DNA of 64,000 nucleotides. It comes from Sulfurisoma sp963709555. Its GTDB lineage: Bacteria; Pseudomonadota; Gammaproteobacteria; Burkholderiales; Rhodocyclaceae. Every line of letters begins with the position of its first letter. Positions within the stretch are counted from its first letter, which is position 1. The notes under the pieces were generated by a model. That model searched no databases. It was not told where the DNA came from and was given only the letters and a program-made list of their open reading frames with translations. Positions 8,860 through 17,317 of the stretch are shown in pieces. A program made the translations under genes and the position numbers. The stretch is taken from assembly GCA_963709555.1 (NCBI GenBank), contig CAVPWR010000008.1, positions 930,001 through 994,000 on the forward strand. The letters are read 5' to 3'.

Positions 8860-9793
8860 TTATCCCTTCACCGCGGCCAGCGTCGCCTCGACGCCGGCCA
8901 GATCGTTCATCGCGCCGCCGGCCAGGCCGTCGGCGCAGCGTTTGGTCAGGCCCGCCAGCACCTTGCCGGGACCGCATTCATAGACGTGGGTGACGCCGGC
9001 CGCCTGCATCGCCCGCATGGTTTCGACCCAGCGCACCGGCGCGGCGGCCTGGCGCACCAGCGCGGCCTTGATGGCCGCGGGATCGGTCGCCATGGCGACA
9101 TCGACGTTATTCACCACGGGAATTCGCGGCGCGTTGAAGCTCAGCGCCGGCCAGCGCGGTCTCGAGACGCTCCGCGGCCGGCTGCATCAGCGAGGAATGG
9201 AAGGGGGCGGAGACCGGCAGCATCAGCGCGCGCTTGGCGCCTTTGGCCTTGCAGCCTTCTGCCGCGCGCTCGACCGCGGCCTTGTGGCCGGCGATCACCG
9301 TCTGTTCCGGCGAGTTGAAATTGACGGCCTGCACAGCCTGGCCTTGCGCCGACTCGGCGCAAACGGCCTTCACGGTTTCCGCGTCCATGCCGAGGATCGC
9401 CGCCATGGCGCCTTCGCCCGCCGGCACCGCGTCCTGCATCGCCTTGGCGCGCAGTTCGACCAGCGGCACGGCATCCTTCAATTCGAGCACGCCGGCGGCG
9501 ACCAGCGCCGAGTATTCACCGAGGCTGTGGCCGGCGACCATGGCAGGCTGCGTGCCGCCCATGTCCAGCCACAGGCGCCAGACGGCGACGCCGGCCGTCA
9601 GCATCAGCGGTTGGGTATTGACGGTCTGCGACAGCGCTTCGGCCGGACCTTCGGCCACGAGTTGCCAAAGGTCGCGGCCGAGCGCCAGCGAAGCTTCGTC
9701 GAAGGTGGCGCGGATGACCGGGCTGTCGCCGTAGGCGGCCATCATGCCCAGCGATTGCGAGCCTTGGCCAGGAAACACGAACGCAAATTTCAT
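8860..9793 (-). CDS. fabD: Malonyl-CoA:ACP transacylase (one frameshift)
   Basis: Loads malonyl groups on ACP. The active-site Ser lies in AGHSLGEYSALVAAG (about residue 90) and the FPGQGSQ motif is at the N-terminus. One extra A near 9122 breaks the frame; the C-terminal part (VNNVDVAMATDP ... YECGPGKVL) continues in the next frame. Corrected length is 310 residues, standard. The stop lies 3 bases before the fabG start. Confidence 0.92.
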
Positions 9794-9804
9794 ATTGGTC
9801 GAGA

Positions 9805-10779
9805 TCAGAGTTTGAGCAGGGCTGCGCCCCAGGTGAAACCGCCGCCGACGCCTTCGAGCAGCACCGTATCGCCAGCGCCGACTTTTCCTGAGCGCACGAC
9901 TTCATCGAGCGCCAGCGGAATCGATGCCGCCGAGGTGTTGCCGTGGTGATCCACGGTGACGATGCATTTCTCCGGCGGCAGGTGCAGCTTCTTCGCCGTC
10001 GACAGCAGGATGCGGACGTTGGCCTGGTGCGGAATCAGCCAGTCGAGCTGGTCCGCCGTCATGTTCGCGGCGGCCAATACTTCGTGGGCGACATCGGCCA
10101 GCACCTTGACGGCAAACTTGAACACCGCCTGGCCGTCCATGCGCAGGAAGGGGTCGCCGACCGCCTTGCCACCGCAGACCTGACCCGGCACCGCGAGGAT
10201 GCCGTGGTGGCTGCCGTCGGCGTGCATGGCCGTGGCGAGGATGCCCGGCGTGTCCGATGCCTCCAGCACCACCGCGCCGGCGCCGTCGCCGAACAGCACG
10301 CAGGTGCCGCGATCGCTCCAGTCGAGGATGCGCGAGAACACCTCGGCGCCGACGACCAGCGCGCACTTGTGCGAACCGGAACGGATGAACTTGTCGGCCA
10401 CGGTCAGGGCATAGACGAAGCCGCTGCACACCGCCTGCAGGTCGAAGGCCGCGCCGCCATTGCCGATGCCGAGCTTGGCCTGCAACAGCGCCGCGGCACT
10501 GGGGAAAACATAATCGGGCGTCGAAGTCGCGACGATGATGAGATCGACGTCGTTGGCCGGACGGCCGGCGGCCTCGAGGGCGCGCTTGCAGGCCTCGAAA
10601 GCCAGGTCGCTGGCGGCGACGCCGGCGCCGGCCAGGTGGCGGGCGCGGATGCCGGTGCGTTCGGCGATCCAGTCGTCGGAGGAATCGAGGCCGTGCGCTG
10701 CGATCAGCTCCGAGTTCGAGACAGGCGCACCCGGCAGAAAGCTGCCGGTGCCGGTGATGCGGGAATGAACGGTGGCCAT
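9805..10779 (-). CDS. fabH: Beta-ketoacyl-ACP synthase III
   Basis: Starts fatty-acid synthesis by condensing acetyl-CoA with malonyl-ACP. 324 residues. Triad: Cys in QAVCSGFVYAL (about 113), His in IPHQANVRI, Asn in HGNTSAASIP. The ATG at 10779 lies 2 bases after the plsX stop. Near the C-terminus, GKVGAGDT is encoded by a copy of the 25-bp dispersed repeat (9866-9888); the protein remains in frame through it. Confidence 0.96.
   Translation of the reverse strand: MATVHSRITGTGSFLPGAPVSNSELIAAHGLDSSDDWIAERTGIRARHLAGAGVAASDLAFEACKRALEAAGRPANDVDLIIVATSTPDYVFPSAAALLQAKLGIGNGGAAFDLQAVCSGFVYALTVADKFIRSGSHKCALVVGAEVFSRILDWSDRGTCVLFGDGAGAVVLEASDTPGILATAMHADGSHHGILAVPGQVCGGKAVGDPFLRMDGQAVFKFAVKVLADVAHEVLAAANMTADQLDWLIPHQANVRILLSTAKKLHLPPEKCIVTVDHHGNTSAASIPLALDEVVRSGKVGAGDTVLLEGVGGGFTWGAALLKL
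9866..9889 (-). repeat. 25-bp dispersed repeat, copy 2
   Basis: Consensus core AAAAGTCGGCGCTGGCG then ATACGGTG, inside fabH and in its sense frame (KVGAGDTV). Confidence 0.85.
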
Positions 10780-10781
10780 GG

Positions 10782-11807
10782 TCAGTCGCAAAGAGTCGGC
10801 GTTGGCGCCACGGCGGCCATGCGCAGGGCGATTTTTTCGGGAAGCCGCTCGCGTGCCGCCTCGGCCGCACGCTGCAGCGCGCAGCGGAAGGCAAAGGCGT
10901 CGGCCGAACCATGGCTCTTGAAGACGATGCCCTTGAGACCGAGCAGGCCGGCGCCGTTGTAGGCCCGATGGTCAAAACGGCGTTTGAAGGATTTGATCAC
11001 CGGCAACGCCGCCAGGGCGGAGAGCTTGGTGAAAATGTTGCGCGAGAACTCCTGCTTGAGCGCCCCGTAGATCATCTGGGCGAGGCCCTCTGAGGACTTG
11101 AGCAAAACGTTGCCGACGAAACCATCGCACACCACGACATCCGTGGTGCCCTTCCAGATATCGGTACCCTCGACGTTGCCGTAGAAGTTGAGATCGCTGG
11201 CCCGGAGCAGGTCGGCCGCCCGCTTGACCACCTCGTTGCCCTTGATGTCCTCTTCGCCGATGTTGAGCAGACCGATCGAAGGACGTTCCTTGTGTTCCAG
11301 CGCCGAGACCAGCATTGACCCCATGATGCCGAACTGCTGCAGGTGTTCGGCCTGGCAATCGACGTTGGCGCCGAGATCCAGCACGTAGGTGTGGCCCTTG
11401 CTCGTAGGCAGGATGCCGGCGATGGCCGGACGATCGATGCCCGGCAGGGTCTTGAGGACGAAACGCGAAATCGCCATCAGCGCGCCGGTGTTGCCGGCGG
11501 ACAGGCCGGCGGCGGCCGTGCCGTCCTTGACCAGGTCGGCCATGACGCGCATCGACGAATCCTTCTTGCCGCGCAGGGCGCTGGCGACAGGCTCGTCCAT
11601 GCCGACCACCTCGCTGGAATGGTGGATACGGACACGATCACCGAACTCGCTCGCGCCCTTTTTCAGCAGCGGACGCAGATCATCCTCGCGCCCGACCAGA
11701 ATGGCGGCGCAGTCGCTCTCGCGACGCAGGAAATCGAGTACGGCGGGTACGGTGACCGTCGGGCCGTGATCTCCGCCCATGCAGTCCACCGCGATGGTGA
11801 TTGCCAT
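10782..11807 (-). CDS. plsX: Phosphate acyltransferase PlsX
   Basis: Converts acyl-ACP to acyl-phosphate for phospholipid synthesis; peripheral membrane enzyme. 341 residues, normal length. The N-terminal DCMGGDHGP and the internal GFVGNVLLKSSEG are family hallmarks. It sits between rpmF and fabH as in most proteobacteria. Confidence 0.96.
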   Translation of the reverse strand: MAITIAVDCMGGDHGPTVTVPAVLDFLRRESDCAAILVGREDDLRPLLKKGASEFGDRVRIHHSSEVVGMDEPVASALRGKKDSSMRVMADLVKDGTAAAGLSAGNTGALMAISRFVLKTLPGIDRPAIAGILPTSKGHTYVLDLGANVDCQAEHLQQFGIMGSMLVSALEHKERPSIGLLNIGEEDIKGNEVVKRAADLLRASDLNFYGNVEGTDIWKGTTDVVVCDGFVGNVLLKSSEGLAQMIYGALKQEFSRNIFTKLSALAALPVIKSFKRRFDHRAYNGAGLLGLKGIVFKSHGSADAFAFRCALQRAAEAARERLPEKIALRMAAVAPTPTLCD

Positions 11808-11875
11808 CGTTGGGAAGTGTGCTCGTGAAAACGGCCGGCGCGCCTGGATGGCACCGCCGGCCGTTTCCGTAAGAG

Positions 11876-12055
11876 TTACTCGCCCTTGGTCTTGAGAATC
11901 TTCTTGCCGCGGTAGACACCCGTCGGCGAGATGTGGTGACGCAGGTGGACTTCGCCCGTGGTCGTCTCGACGGCCAGCGGCGGGTTGGTCAGAAAGTCAT
12001 GGGCGCGATGCATGCCACGCTTGGAGGGAGATTTTTTGTTCTGTTGGACGGCCAT
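11876..12055 (-). CDS. rpmF: Ribosomal protein bL32
   Basis: 59-residue basic protein of the large ribosomal subunit, starting MAVQQNKKSPSKRGMHRAHD. The start at ATG 12055 gives the standard length. Downstream of yceD (4-base gap) and upstream of plsX, the conserved yceD-rpmF-plsX-fab arrangement. Confidence 0.97.
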   Translation of the reverse strand: MAVQQNKKSPSKRGMHRAHDFLTNPPLAVETTTGEVHLRHHISPTGVYRGKKILKTKGE

Positions 12056-12059
12056 TTCA

Positions 12060-12638
12060 CTACTCCTTGCTTCTCTTAAGTTTCGCCAGCACCGCGAACG
12101 GCGAAGGCTCGTGTTCATCTTTCATCGCCACAGGCGGCTCGCATGCATCGTGCCTCGGCACGATCGGCAAGGCCAGCAGCACCTCGTCCTCGATCAGCGC
12201 CAGCACCGACTGCTCGCGGCCCGCCTCGATGGCGTCCCACTCATCATCCAGCTCGTCGCCCGCGACTTCGCCATCGTATTCGTCCTCGACAACTTCATCC
12301 GGCAACATCTCGCCCGGCGCCAGCAGCAGCAGACGGCTCACCACACGCAGCGGGAAGTCCATCACCTGCAGACAGCGCTGGCAGCGAAACTTCAGGCTGC
12401 CGGCCACTTCCAGTTCCAGCCCGGGCTTTCCGTCCTGCCGCTGTTCGCCTGTCAGGCCGCGCAACGTGCAATTCAAAGAACCCACCGGCTCGACTACGAC
12501 ATCGGCGAGGCGGTCCAGCGCGGCAACCGCCACCACTCCGCTTATCTCACGGCCTTGGCGGGCAAACTCCAAGCTATCGATGACCGCTGCGCTTACATCG
12601 GTCGGGCCGCTTTTCGTTTGACTCTTCTGGCTCGACAT
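12060..12638 (-). CDS. yceD: YceD/DUF177 family protein (23S rRNA-accumulation protein)
   Basis: 192 residues with the family's central CQRC motif (FRCQRCLQVMDFPL, about residues 84-97) and an acidic stretch before LIEDEVLLALPIVPRHD. YceD homologues are conserved upstream of rpmF and are linked to 23S rRNA accumulation. First gene of the operon that leads into rpmF and the fab genes. Confidence 0.92.
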   Translation of the reverse strand: MSSQKSQTKSGPTDVSAAVIDSLEFARQGREISGVVAVAALDRLADVVVEPVGSLNCTLRGLTGEQRQDGKPGLELEVAGSLKFRCQRCLQVMDFPLRVVSRLLLLAPGEMLPDEVVEDEYDGEVAGDELDDEWDAIEAGREQSVLALIEDEVLLALPIVPRHDACEPPVAMKDEHEPSPFAVLAKLKRSKE

Positions 12639-12647
12639 AAACGGCGA

Positions 12648-12677
12648 ATGTTATCATGCCGCCCCTTTGCCAGTCAA
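12648..12677 (-). promoter_or_regulatory. Candidate sigma-70 promoter of the yceD-rpmF-plsX-fab operon
   Basis: On the minus strand, TTGACT (12672-12677) and TAACAT (12648-12653) are 18 bases apart, just upstream of the yceD ATG at 12638 and overlapping the divergent maf leader. The -35 match is good, the -10 moderate. No RNA data. Confidence 0.45.
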
Positions 12678-12686
12678 AACAAAAAC

Positions 12687-13274
12687 ATGCCGCCCAAACT
12701 TGTCCTGGCCTCGACCTCGCCCTACCGCCGAGAACTTCTCGGCCGCCTGCAAATCCCCTTCGAGGCGGTCGCCCCGGAAACCGACGAAACGGCTCTGACT
12801 AACGAGTCCCCCGTCGCCACCGCCGAACGCCTCGCCGAAGCCAAGGCCCGCGCCGTCGCCAACCGATTTCCCGATGCCCTGATCATCGGTTCCGACCAGG
12901 TCGCCTATGTGGCGGGCGACTCGCAGCGCTTCGGCAAGCCAGGAACGAAAGATAATGCCATCACCCAGCTGCGCTCGATGAGCGGAAAAGCGGTGATTTT
13001 CCATACCGGCTTGTGCTTGCTCAACGCCGCGACCGGCCGAACGCACATTCGCGGCATCCCCACTGAAGTACGCTTCCGCGAACTGTCGGACGCCGAGATC
13101 CACCGCTATGTCGACAAGGAAGACGCCCTCAACTGTGCCGGCTCGGCGCGCTCCGAGGGGCTGGGCATCGCGCTGCTCGAATACCTGCGCGGCGACGATC
13201 CCAACGCCCTGGTCGGCCTGCCGCTGATCGCGCTGGCAGAGATGCTGCGGGCCGAGGGCGTCGAGCTGCCGTGA
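12687..13274 (+). CDS. Maf-like nucleotide pyrophosphatase (YceF subfamily)
   Basis: 195-residue Maf-fold pyrophosphatase; the YceF subgroup hydrolyses 7-methyl-GTP and related non-canonical nucleotides. The N-terminal ASTSPYRRELLGRL and the central GSDQVA match the family, and the STSPYRR form points to YceF rather than YhdE. Its stop overlaps the next gene (TGATG). Divergent from yceD. Confidence 0.9.
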   Translation: MPPKLVLASTSPYRRELLGRLQIPFEAVAPETDETALTNESPVATAERLAEAKARAVANRFPDALIIGSDQVAYVAGDSQRFGKPGTKDNAITQLRSMSGKAVIFHTGLCLLNAATGRTHIRGIPTEVRFRELSDAEIHRYVDKEDALNCAGSARSEGLGIALLEYLRGDDPNALVGLPLIALAEMLRAEGVELP

Positions 13275-13987
13275 TGGCGGCAACGCTCTACCTGATTCCG
13301 GTCGCCCTCGGCGAATCCGCCTGGCCGCACTACCTGCCCCAGGCCAGCCGCGACATCGCCTGCACCCTGAGCCATTTCGCGGTCGAGAACGCCAAAAGCG
13401 CGCGGGCCGAACTCAAGCGCATCGGCCATCCCCTGCCCCTGCGCGAACTCGCCATCGAGCAACTGCCGGAAAAGTCGTCGGCCGCCGACATCGAGCGGCT
13501 GCTGGCGCCGTTGCGCGAGGGCCACGACCTCGGCTTGATGTCGGAAGCCGGCTGTCCCGGCGTCGCCGACCCCGGCGCGCTGCTGGTGCGGCGAGCCCAT
13601 GAACTCGGCATTCCCGTGCGGCCGCTGGTCGGCCCGTCCTCCCTGCTGCTGGCCCTGATGGCTTCGGGACTCGACGGCCAGCGCTTCGCCTTCCACGGCT
13701 ACCTGCCGGCGCGCGAACCGGAACGCGGCCGCCGCATCGCCGAACTGGAACGGGAATCGCAGAAGAATACTCAGACGCAACTATTCATCGAAACGCCCTA
13801 CCGCAACGCGGCGCTGTTCGACGCCCTTCTGACGAACTGCCGGCCGCAGACGCTGCTGTGCGTGGCCAGCGACCTGTCCCTGGCGACGGAGACGGTATCC
13901 ACGCGCCGCGTGGCGGACTGGCGCCAGGCACAACGACCGGACCTAGACAAGCGTCCGACCGTGTTCCTCATCCTCAGCGCAGGCTAA
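13274..13987 (+). CDS. Tetrapyrrole-methylase-family SAM methyltransferase (RsmI-like)
   Basis: 237 residues with the fold signature of the RsmI/CbiF class: YLIPVALGE at the N-terminus, then LMSEAGCPGVADPG and PLVGPSSLLLALMASGL. It resembles the shortened RsmI-like proteins that follow maf in betaproteobacteria and may be an RNA methyltransferase; the exact substrate is not known. GTG at 13271 is an alternative start. The end overlaps the 3' end of sppA on the other strand by 14 bases. Confidence 0.8.
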   Translation: MAATLYLIPVALGESAWPHYLPQASRDIACTLSHFAVENAKSARAELKRIGHPLPLRELAIEQLPEKSSAADIERLLAPLREGHDLGLMSEAGCPGVADPGALLVRRAHELGIPVRPLVGPSSLLLALMASGLDGQRFAFHGYLPAREPERGRRIAELERESQKNTQTQLFIETPYRNAALFDALLTNCRPQTLLCVASDLSLATETVSTRRVADWRQAQRPDLDKRPTVFLILSAG

Positions 13988-14934
13988 ACCGCGTCACCAC
14001 GCTGGCCGCGCCCTCGGCCATGTTGGCACCGAAGCGTTTGGCGAACTTCTCGGCGAAGTTGGACCTGACCGTGTAGTCGCGGATGTCCTCGGCCTTGAGA
14101 ACGTCGCGCGCCACCGACTCGAGGGTGCCGTAACCGTCGGCCAGGCCCAGCTCGATGCTCCTGGCACCGGTCCAGCATCAGGCCGGAGAACATCTCCGGC
14201 GTTTCCTTGAGCCGCTTGCCCCGCCCCTTGCGCACGACATCGATGAACTGGCGGTGAATGTCGTCGAGCATATTCTGGGCATGGGCCTTGTGTTCGGCGT
14301 TCTGCGGCGAGAAGGGATCGAGGAAGCCCTTGCTCTGGCCGGCTGTCAGCAGCCGGCGCTCGACGCCGAGCTTGTCCATGCTGCCGGTGAAGCCGAAGCC
14401 GTCCATCAGCACGCCGATCGAGCCGATGATGCTGGCCTTGTCCACATAGATCTTGTCCGCTGCGGCGGCAATGTAATAGCCGCCGGAGGCACAGACATCC
14501 TCGACCACGACGTAAAGCGGCACCTCGGGGTGCTTAACGCGCAGGCGGCGTATCTCGTCGTTGATCATGCCGGCCTGCACCGGGCTGCCGCCGGGGCTGT
14601 TGATGCGCAGCACCACGCCGGCAGTGTGCTTGGACTTGAAGGCGGCCTGCAGCGCCGAGATCACGTTCTCGGCGTTGGCGTCGCCCTTGGCCTGGATCAC
14701 GCCGGCCAGATCGACCAGCGCCGTGGTTTTCTTGCCGTCGGCGATATCGGCTGACCCACCCCATTCGCCCCAGTCGACGGCCAGGAACAGCAGCAACGTC
14801 ACGTAGGCGAAGCCCAGCAGCTTGAAGAAAATGCCCCAGCGCCGATGGCGGCGCTGCTCGGCGATGCCTTCGAGCGCGATCTTCTCGATGACCTGGCGTT
14901 CCCAATTCGGTTGGTTCTGATCCGACACATTCAT
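13974..14934 (-). CDS. sppA: Signal peptide peptidase SppA-like S49 protease (one frameshift)
   Basis: Inner-membrane serine protease that digests cleaved signal peptides. One N-terminal membrane helix (about 38-56, FFKLLGFAYVTLLLFLAVDW). The S49 segment INSPGGSPVQAG and the catalytic Ser in VCASGGYYIAAAADKI are present. One extra base near 14157 shifts the frame after MFSGLM; the corrected tail reads SIELGLADGYGTL and ends VTRFSLR. Corrected length about 319 residues. The start overlaps the Rieske gene stop (ATGA). Confidence 0.88.
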
Positions 14935-15310
14935 CCTTCCAGCAGAAATACCGTCCCCTCGCGCTCAGCCACCGGCAGCGCCGTCAGGCCATGGCCGTTG
15001 CAGCGGCCGCCGACGCATCGCCCCGTCGCCGGATCATAGAGCGCGCCGTGGGTGGCGCAAATCAAGTATAAACCGCCGCTGTCGAAAAACTGGCCGTGCT
15101 GCCAGTCGAGTTCGACCGGAATATGGCCGCAGCGGTTCAGATAGGCATGGACATGGCCCTGATGGCGCACGGCGAAGGCGGGAGCCGGCGTCTCGTCAGC
15201 GTGCCCCGCAGGAAGTACCCCTGGGGTGCGGACTCAAGCTCGAAGCGCACGCCCGGCCCGCCGTCGAGCAACTCGTCGCTGGCGCAGATCAGCCGTTCGC
15301 GCGCAGCCAA
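14931..15310 (-). CDS. Rieske [2Fe-2S] ferredoxin-like protein (one frameshift)
   Basis: Small soluble Rieske protein. Cluster ligands are visible as NRCGHIPVEL and CATHGALYDPATGRC. The N-terminus (LICASDELLDGGPGVRF) lies in another frame; one missing base near 15195 restores continuity and gives about 126 residues. No ATG suits; TTG at 15310 is my choice, overlapping the phosphatase gene. This gene regularly follows gph and precedes sppA in betaproteobacteria. Redox partner unknown. Confidence 0.8.
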
Positions 15311-15946
15311 CGATGCAGATCCTCGATGTTCCGTGCAAGGTGCAGCGGCGCCGCCTCCAGCCAATGCCTCGGGCGGATGGGCGCCATAGGAGACTCCGAC
15401 CGCGGCCGTGCCGGCATTCTTCGCCATCAGCAGGTCGTGGGTGGTGTCGCCGATCATCAGTGTAGTCTCCGGGGCGACGCCGAACTCGGCCATCAGTTCC
15501 TCGAGCATCTGCGGATGGGGTTTGGAGTGGCACTCGTCGGCGCAGCGCGTGGCCTGGAAGAGTTCGCCGAGCCCGCTGTGGCCGAGCGCGCGATCCAGTC
15601 CCTTGCGCGACTTGCCGGTGGCGATGGCCAGCAGGTGGCCGGCCTCGCCCAGCGCCCGCACCAGGTCCTCCGCCCCGTCGAACAGCGTCAGTTCGTGGTC
15701 CTGCGCCAGGTAGTGGTGGCGGTAGCGGTCGGCGAGTTCCTCATGCCGCTCGTCTTCCAGTTCCGGCAGGGCGTGGCGCAGCGCCTCGCCCAGGCCGAGG
15801 CCGATGACGTGGCGCGCCCGCTCCTCCGGCGGCGGCGCCAGGCCGAGGTCGCGTGCGGCGGCCTGGATGCTGGCGACGATGGCGCCCGCCGAATCCATCA
15901 GCGTGCCGTCCCAGTCGAAGACGATCAGTTCAAAGCGCTTCGCCAT
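15289..15946 (-). CDS. gph: HAD-superfamily phosphatase, phosphoglycolate-phosphatase-like (one frameshift)
   Basis: HAD hydrolase with motif I FDWDGTLMDSAG (nucleophile Asp about 11), motif II ATGKSRKGLD and motif III MIGDTTHDLLMAKNAG. One extra base near 15347 moves the C-terminus to the frame reading ENIEDLHRWLRANG-like sequence, stop at 15289. Corrected length about 218 residues. The start ATG 15946 lies inside the rluC 3' end (17-base overlap). Confidence 0.85.
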
Positions 15947-16893
15947 AGTCTCTCGGTTCGTTGGCATCCAGCCGTTTCAGGAAATCCCGCAGGTCCGGCG
16001 GCAGCGGCGCCTCCAATTCCAGAGGTTCACCCGTCAGCGGATGCACCAGTTTCAGCTGCGCGGCATGCAGGAACATGCGTTTGAGGCCGGCCTTTTGCAA
16101 GTCCTTGTTCAGCGGAAAGTCGCCGTACTTGTCGTCGCCGGCCAGCGGAAAGCCCAGAGTGGGCCAGATGGACGCGGATCTGGTGGGTGCGCCCGGTCTT
16201 GAGTTCGACCTCGACCAGGCTGAAGTTCTGCCAGCGCGCCACCAGCCTGACGATGCTGTGCGCTTCCTTGCCCTCGCGCGACACCGCGACGCGGCGTTCG
16301 CCCTCCTCCGTCAGGTACTTCTGCAGCGGCAGCCGCACATGCTGCTGCGGGTTCATCCAGCGCCCCCTGACCAGCGCCAGGTAGCGCTTGGCGATCTTGC
16401 CTTCCCGAAACATGTCGTGGAGGCGGGTCAGCGCCGAGCGCTTCTTGGCGACCAGCAGCAGGCCGGAGGTCTCACGGTCGAGCCGGTGGGCGAGTTCAAG
16501 CAACTTTGCCTGCGGCCTGGCACGGCGCAATTGCTCGATCACGCCGAAGCTCACCCCGCTGCCGCCATGGACGGCCACGCCGGCGGGCTTGTCGATGACC
16601 ATCAGGGCGTCGTCCTCATGGGCGAGGGTGAAGTCGCGAGCGGGAACGGCGGCCGTGGCCGCCTTTTCGGCCACCCGAATCGGCGGCACGCGCACGACAT
16701 CGCCCTCGCGCACCCGGTAGTCCGCGCCGATGCGCCCCTTGTTCACCCGCACCTCGCCGCTGCGCAGAATCCGATAGACGTGGCTCTTCGGCACGCCCTT
16801 GGCCAGGCGCAGCAGGAAGTTGTCGATACGCTGCCCGGCAGACTCCTCCCCGACTTCGAGCAGCGTCGCCGAATCTTTGCTTAACTCATTCAT
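15930..16893 (-). CDS. rluC: 23S rRNA pseudouridine synthase RluC (one frameshift)
   Basis: Makes pseudouridines in 23S rRNA. An N-terminal S4 RNA-binding domain (about residues 18-80, VYRILRSGEVRVNKG) precedes the catalytic domain with Asp in ELAHRLDRETSGLLLVAK. One extra base near 16153 breaks the frame in GRTHQIRVHLAHSG; the continuation reads FPLAGDDKYGDF and ends DYGEAL. Corrected length about 320 residues. Divergent from rne, the classical rluC-rne arrangement. Confidence 0.92.
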
Positions 16894-16906
16894 TTTCAAA
16901 TATACT
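16877..16906 (+). promoter_or_regulatory. Candidate rne promoter giving a ~400-base leader
   Basis: TTGCTT (16877-16882) and TATACT (16901-16906) are 18 bases apart and point to rne. Transcription from here would give a 5' leader of about 405 bases (16913-17317) with no gene on it. In E. coli the long rne leader mediates RNase E autoregulation; the same here is inference. The 16907-17317 stretch holds several GC-rich short inverted repeats but no other recognised feature. Confidence 0.45.
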
Positions 16907-17317
16907 GGGTTCCGGTTTGCCGTCCCGCGACGGCGTGCCCGGCGGCCCGAAGTGGCGCCGGTGGCGTCTTCCCGGGACGTTGTCTTTACCGCTCAGCCTG
17001 TTCCGACAGGTATCTTGCGGAGGACTTTGGACGGAAAAAGCGGCTTGATTTGTTATCGCCGACCCCTCCAGCGACCGAACGGGTATCTCGCTCGCCCGAA
17101 GCAGCGATAGTACTTGATTGCGCGCAATTGCAGAACACCGCGTGGCGCCGCGCCAGCCAGCACCGAGCGCGACGCCGCCTGAATCGACATACCCGACAAA
17201 CCGGTTGCATCGAATCTTCCAAGCCGATGGCTTCATTCACCACAACCTGACATAGTCCGCCGCCTGACAAGGGCGGCGCGCGGTGTGTCGCGTCCTGCGT
17301 TGCGCGCGGGAGCACAC

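Noticed and set aside
16893..16930. TATATT on the minus strand just before rluC as a leaderless promoter.
   Set aside because: No acceptable -35 box; would start transcription at the ATG itself.
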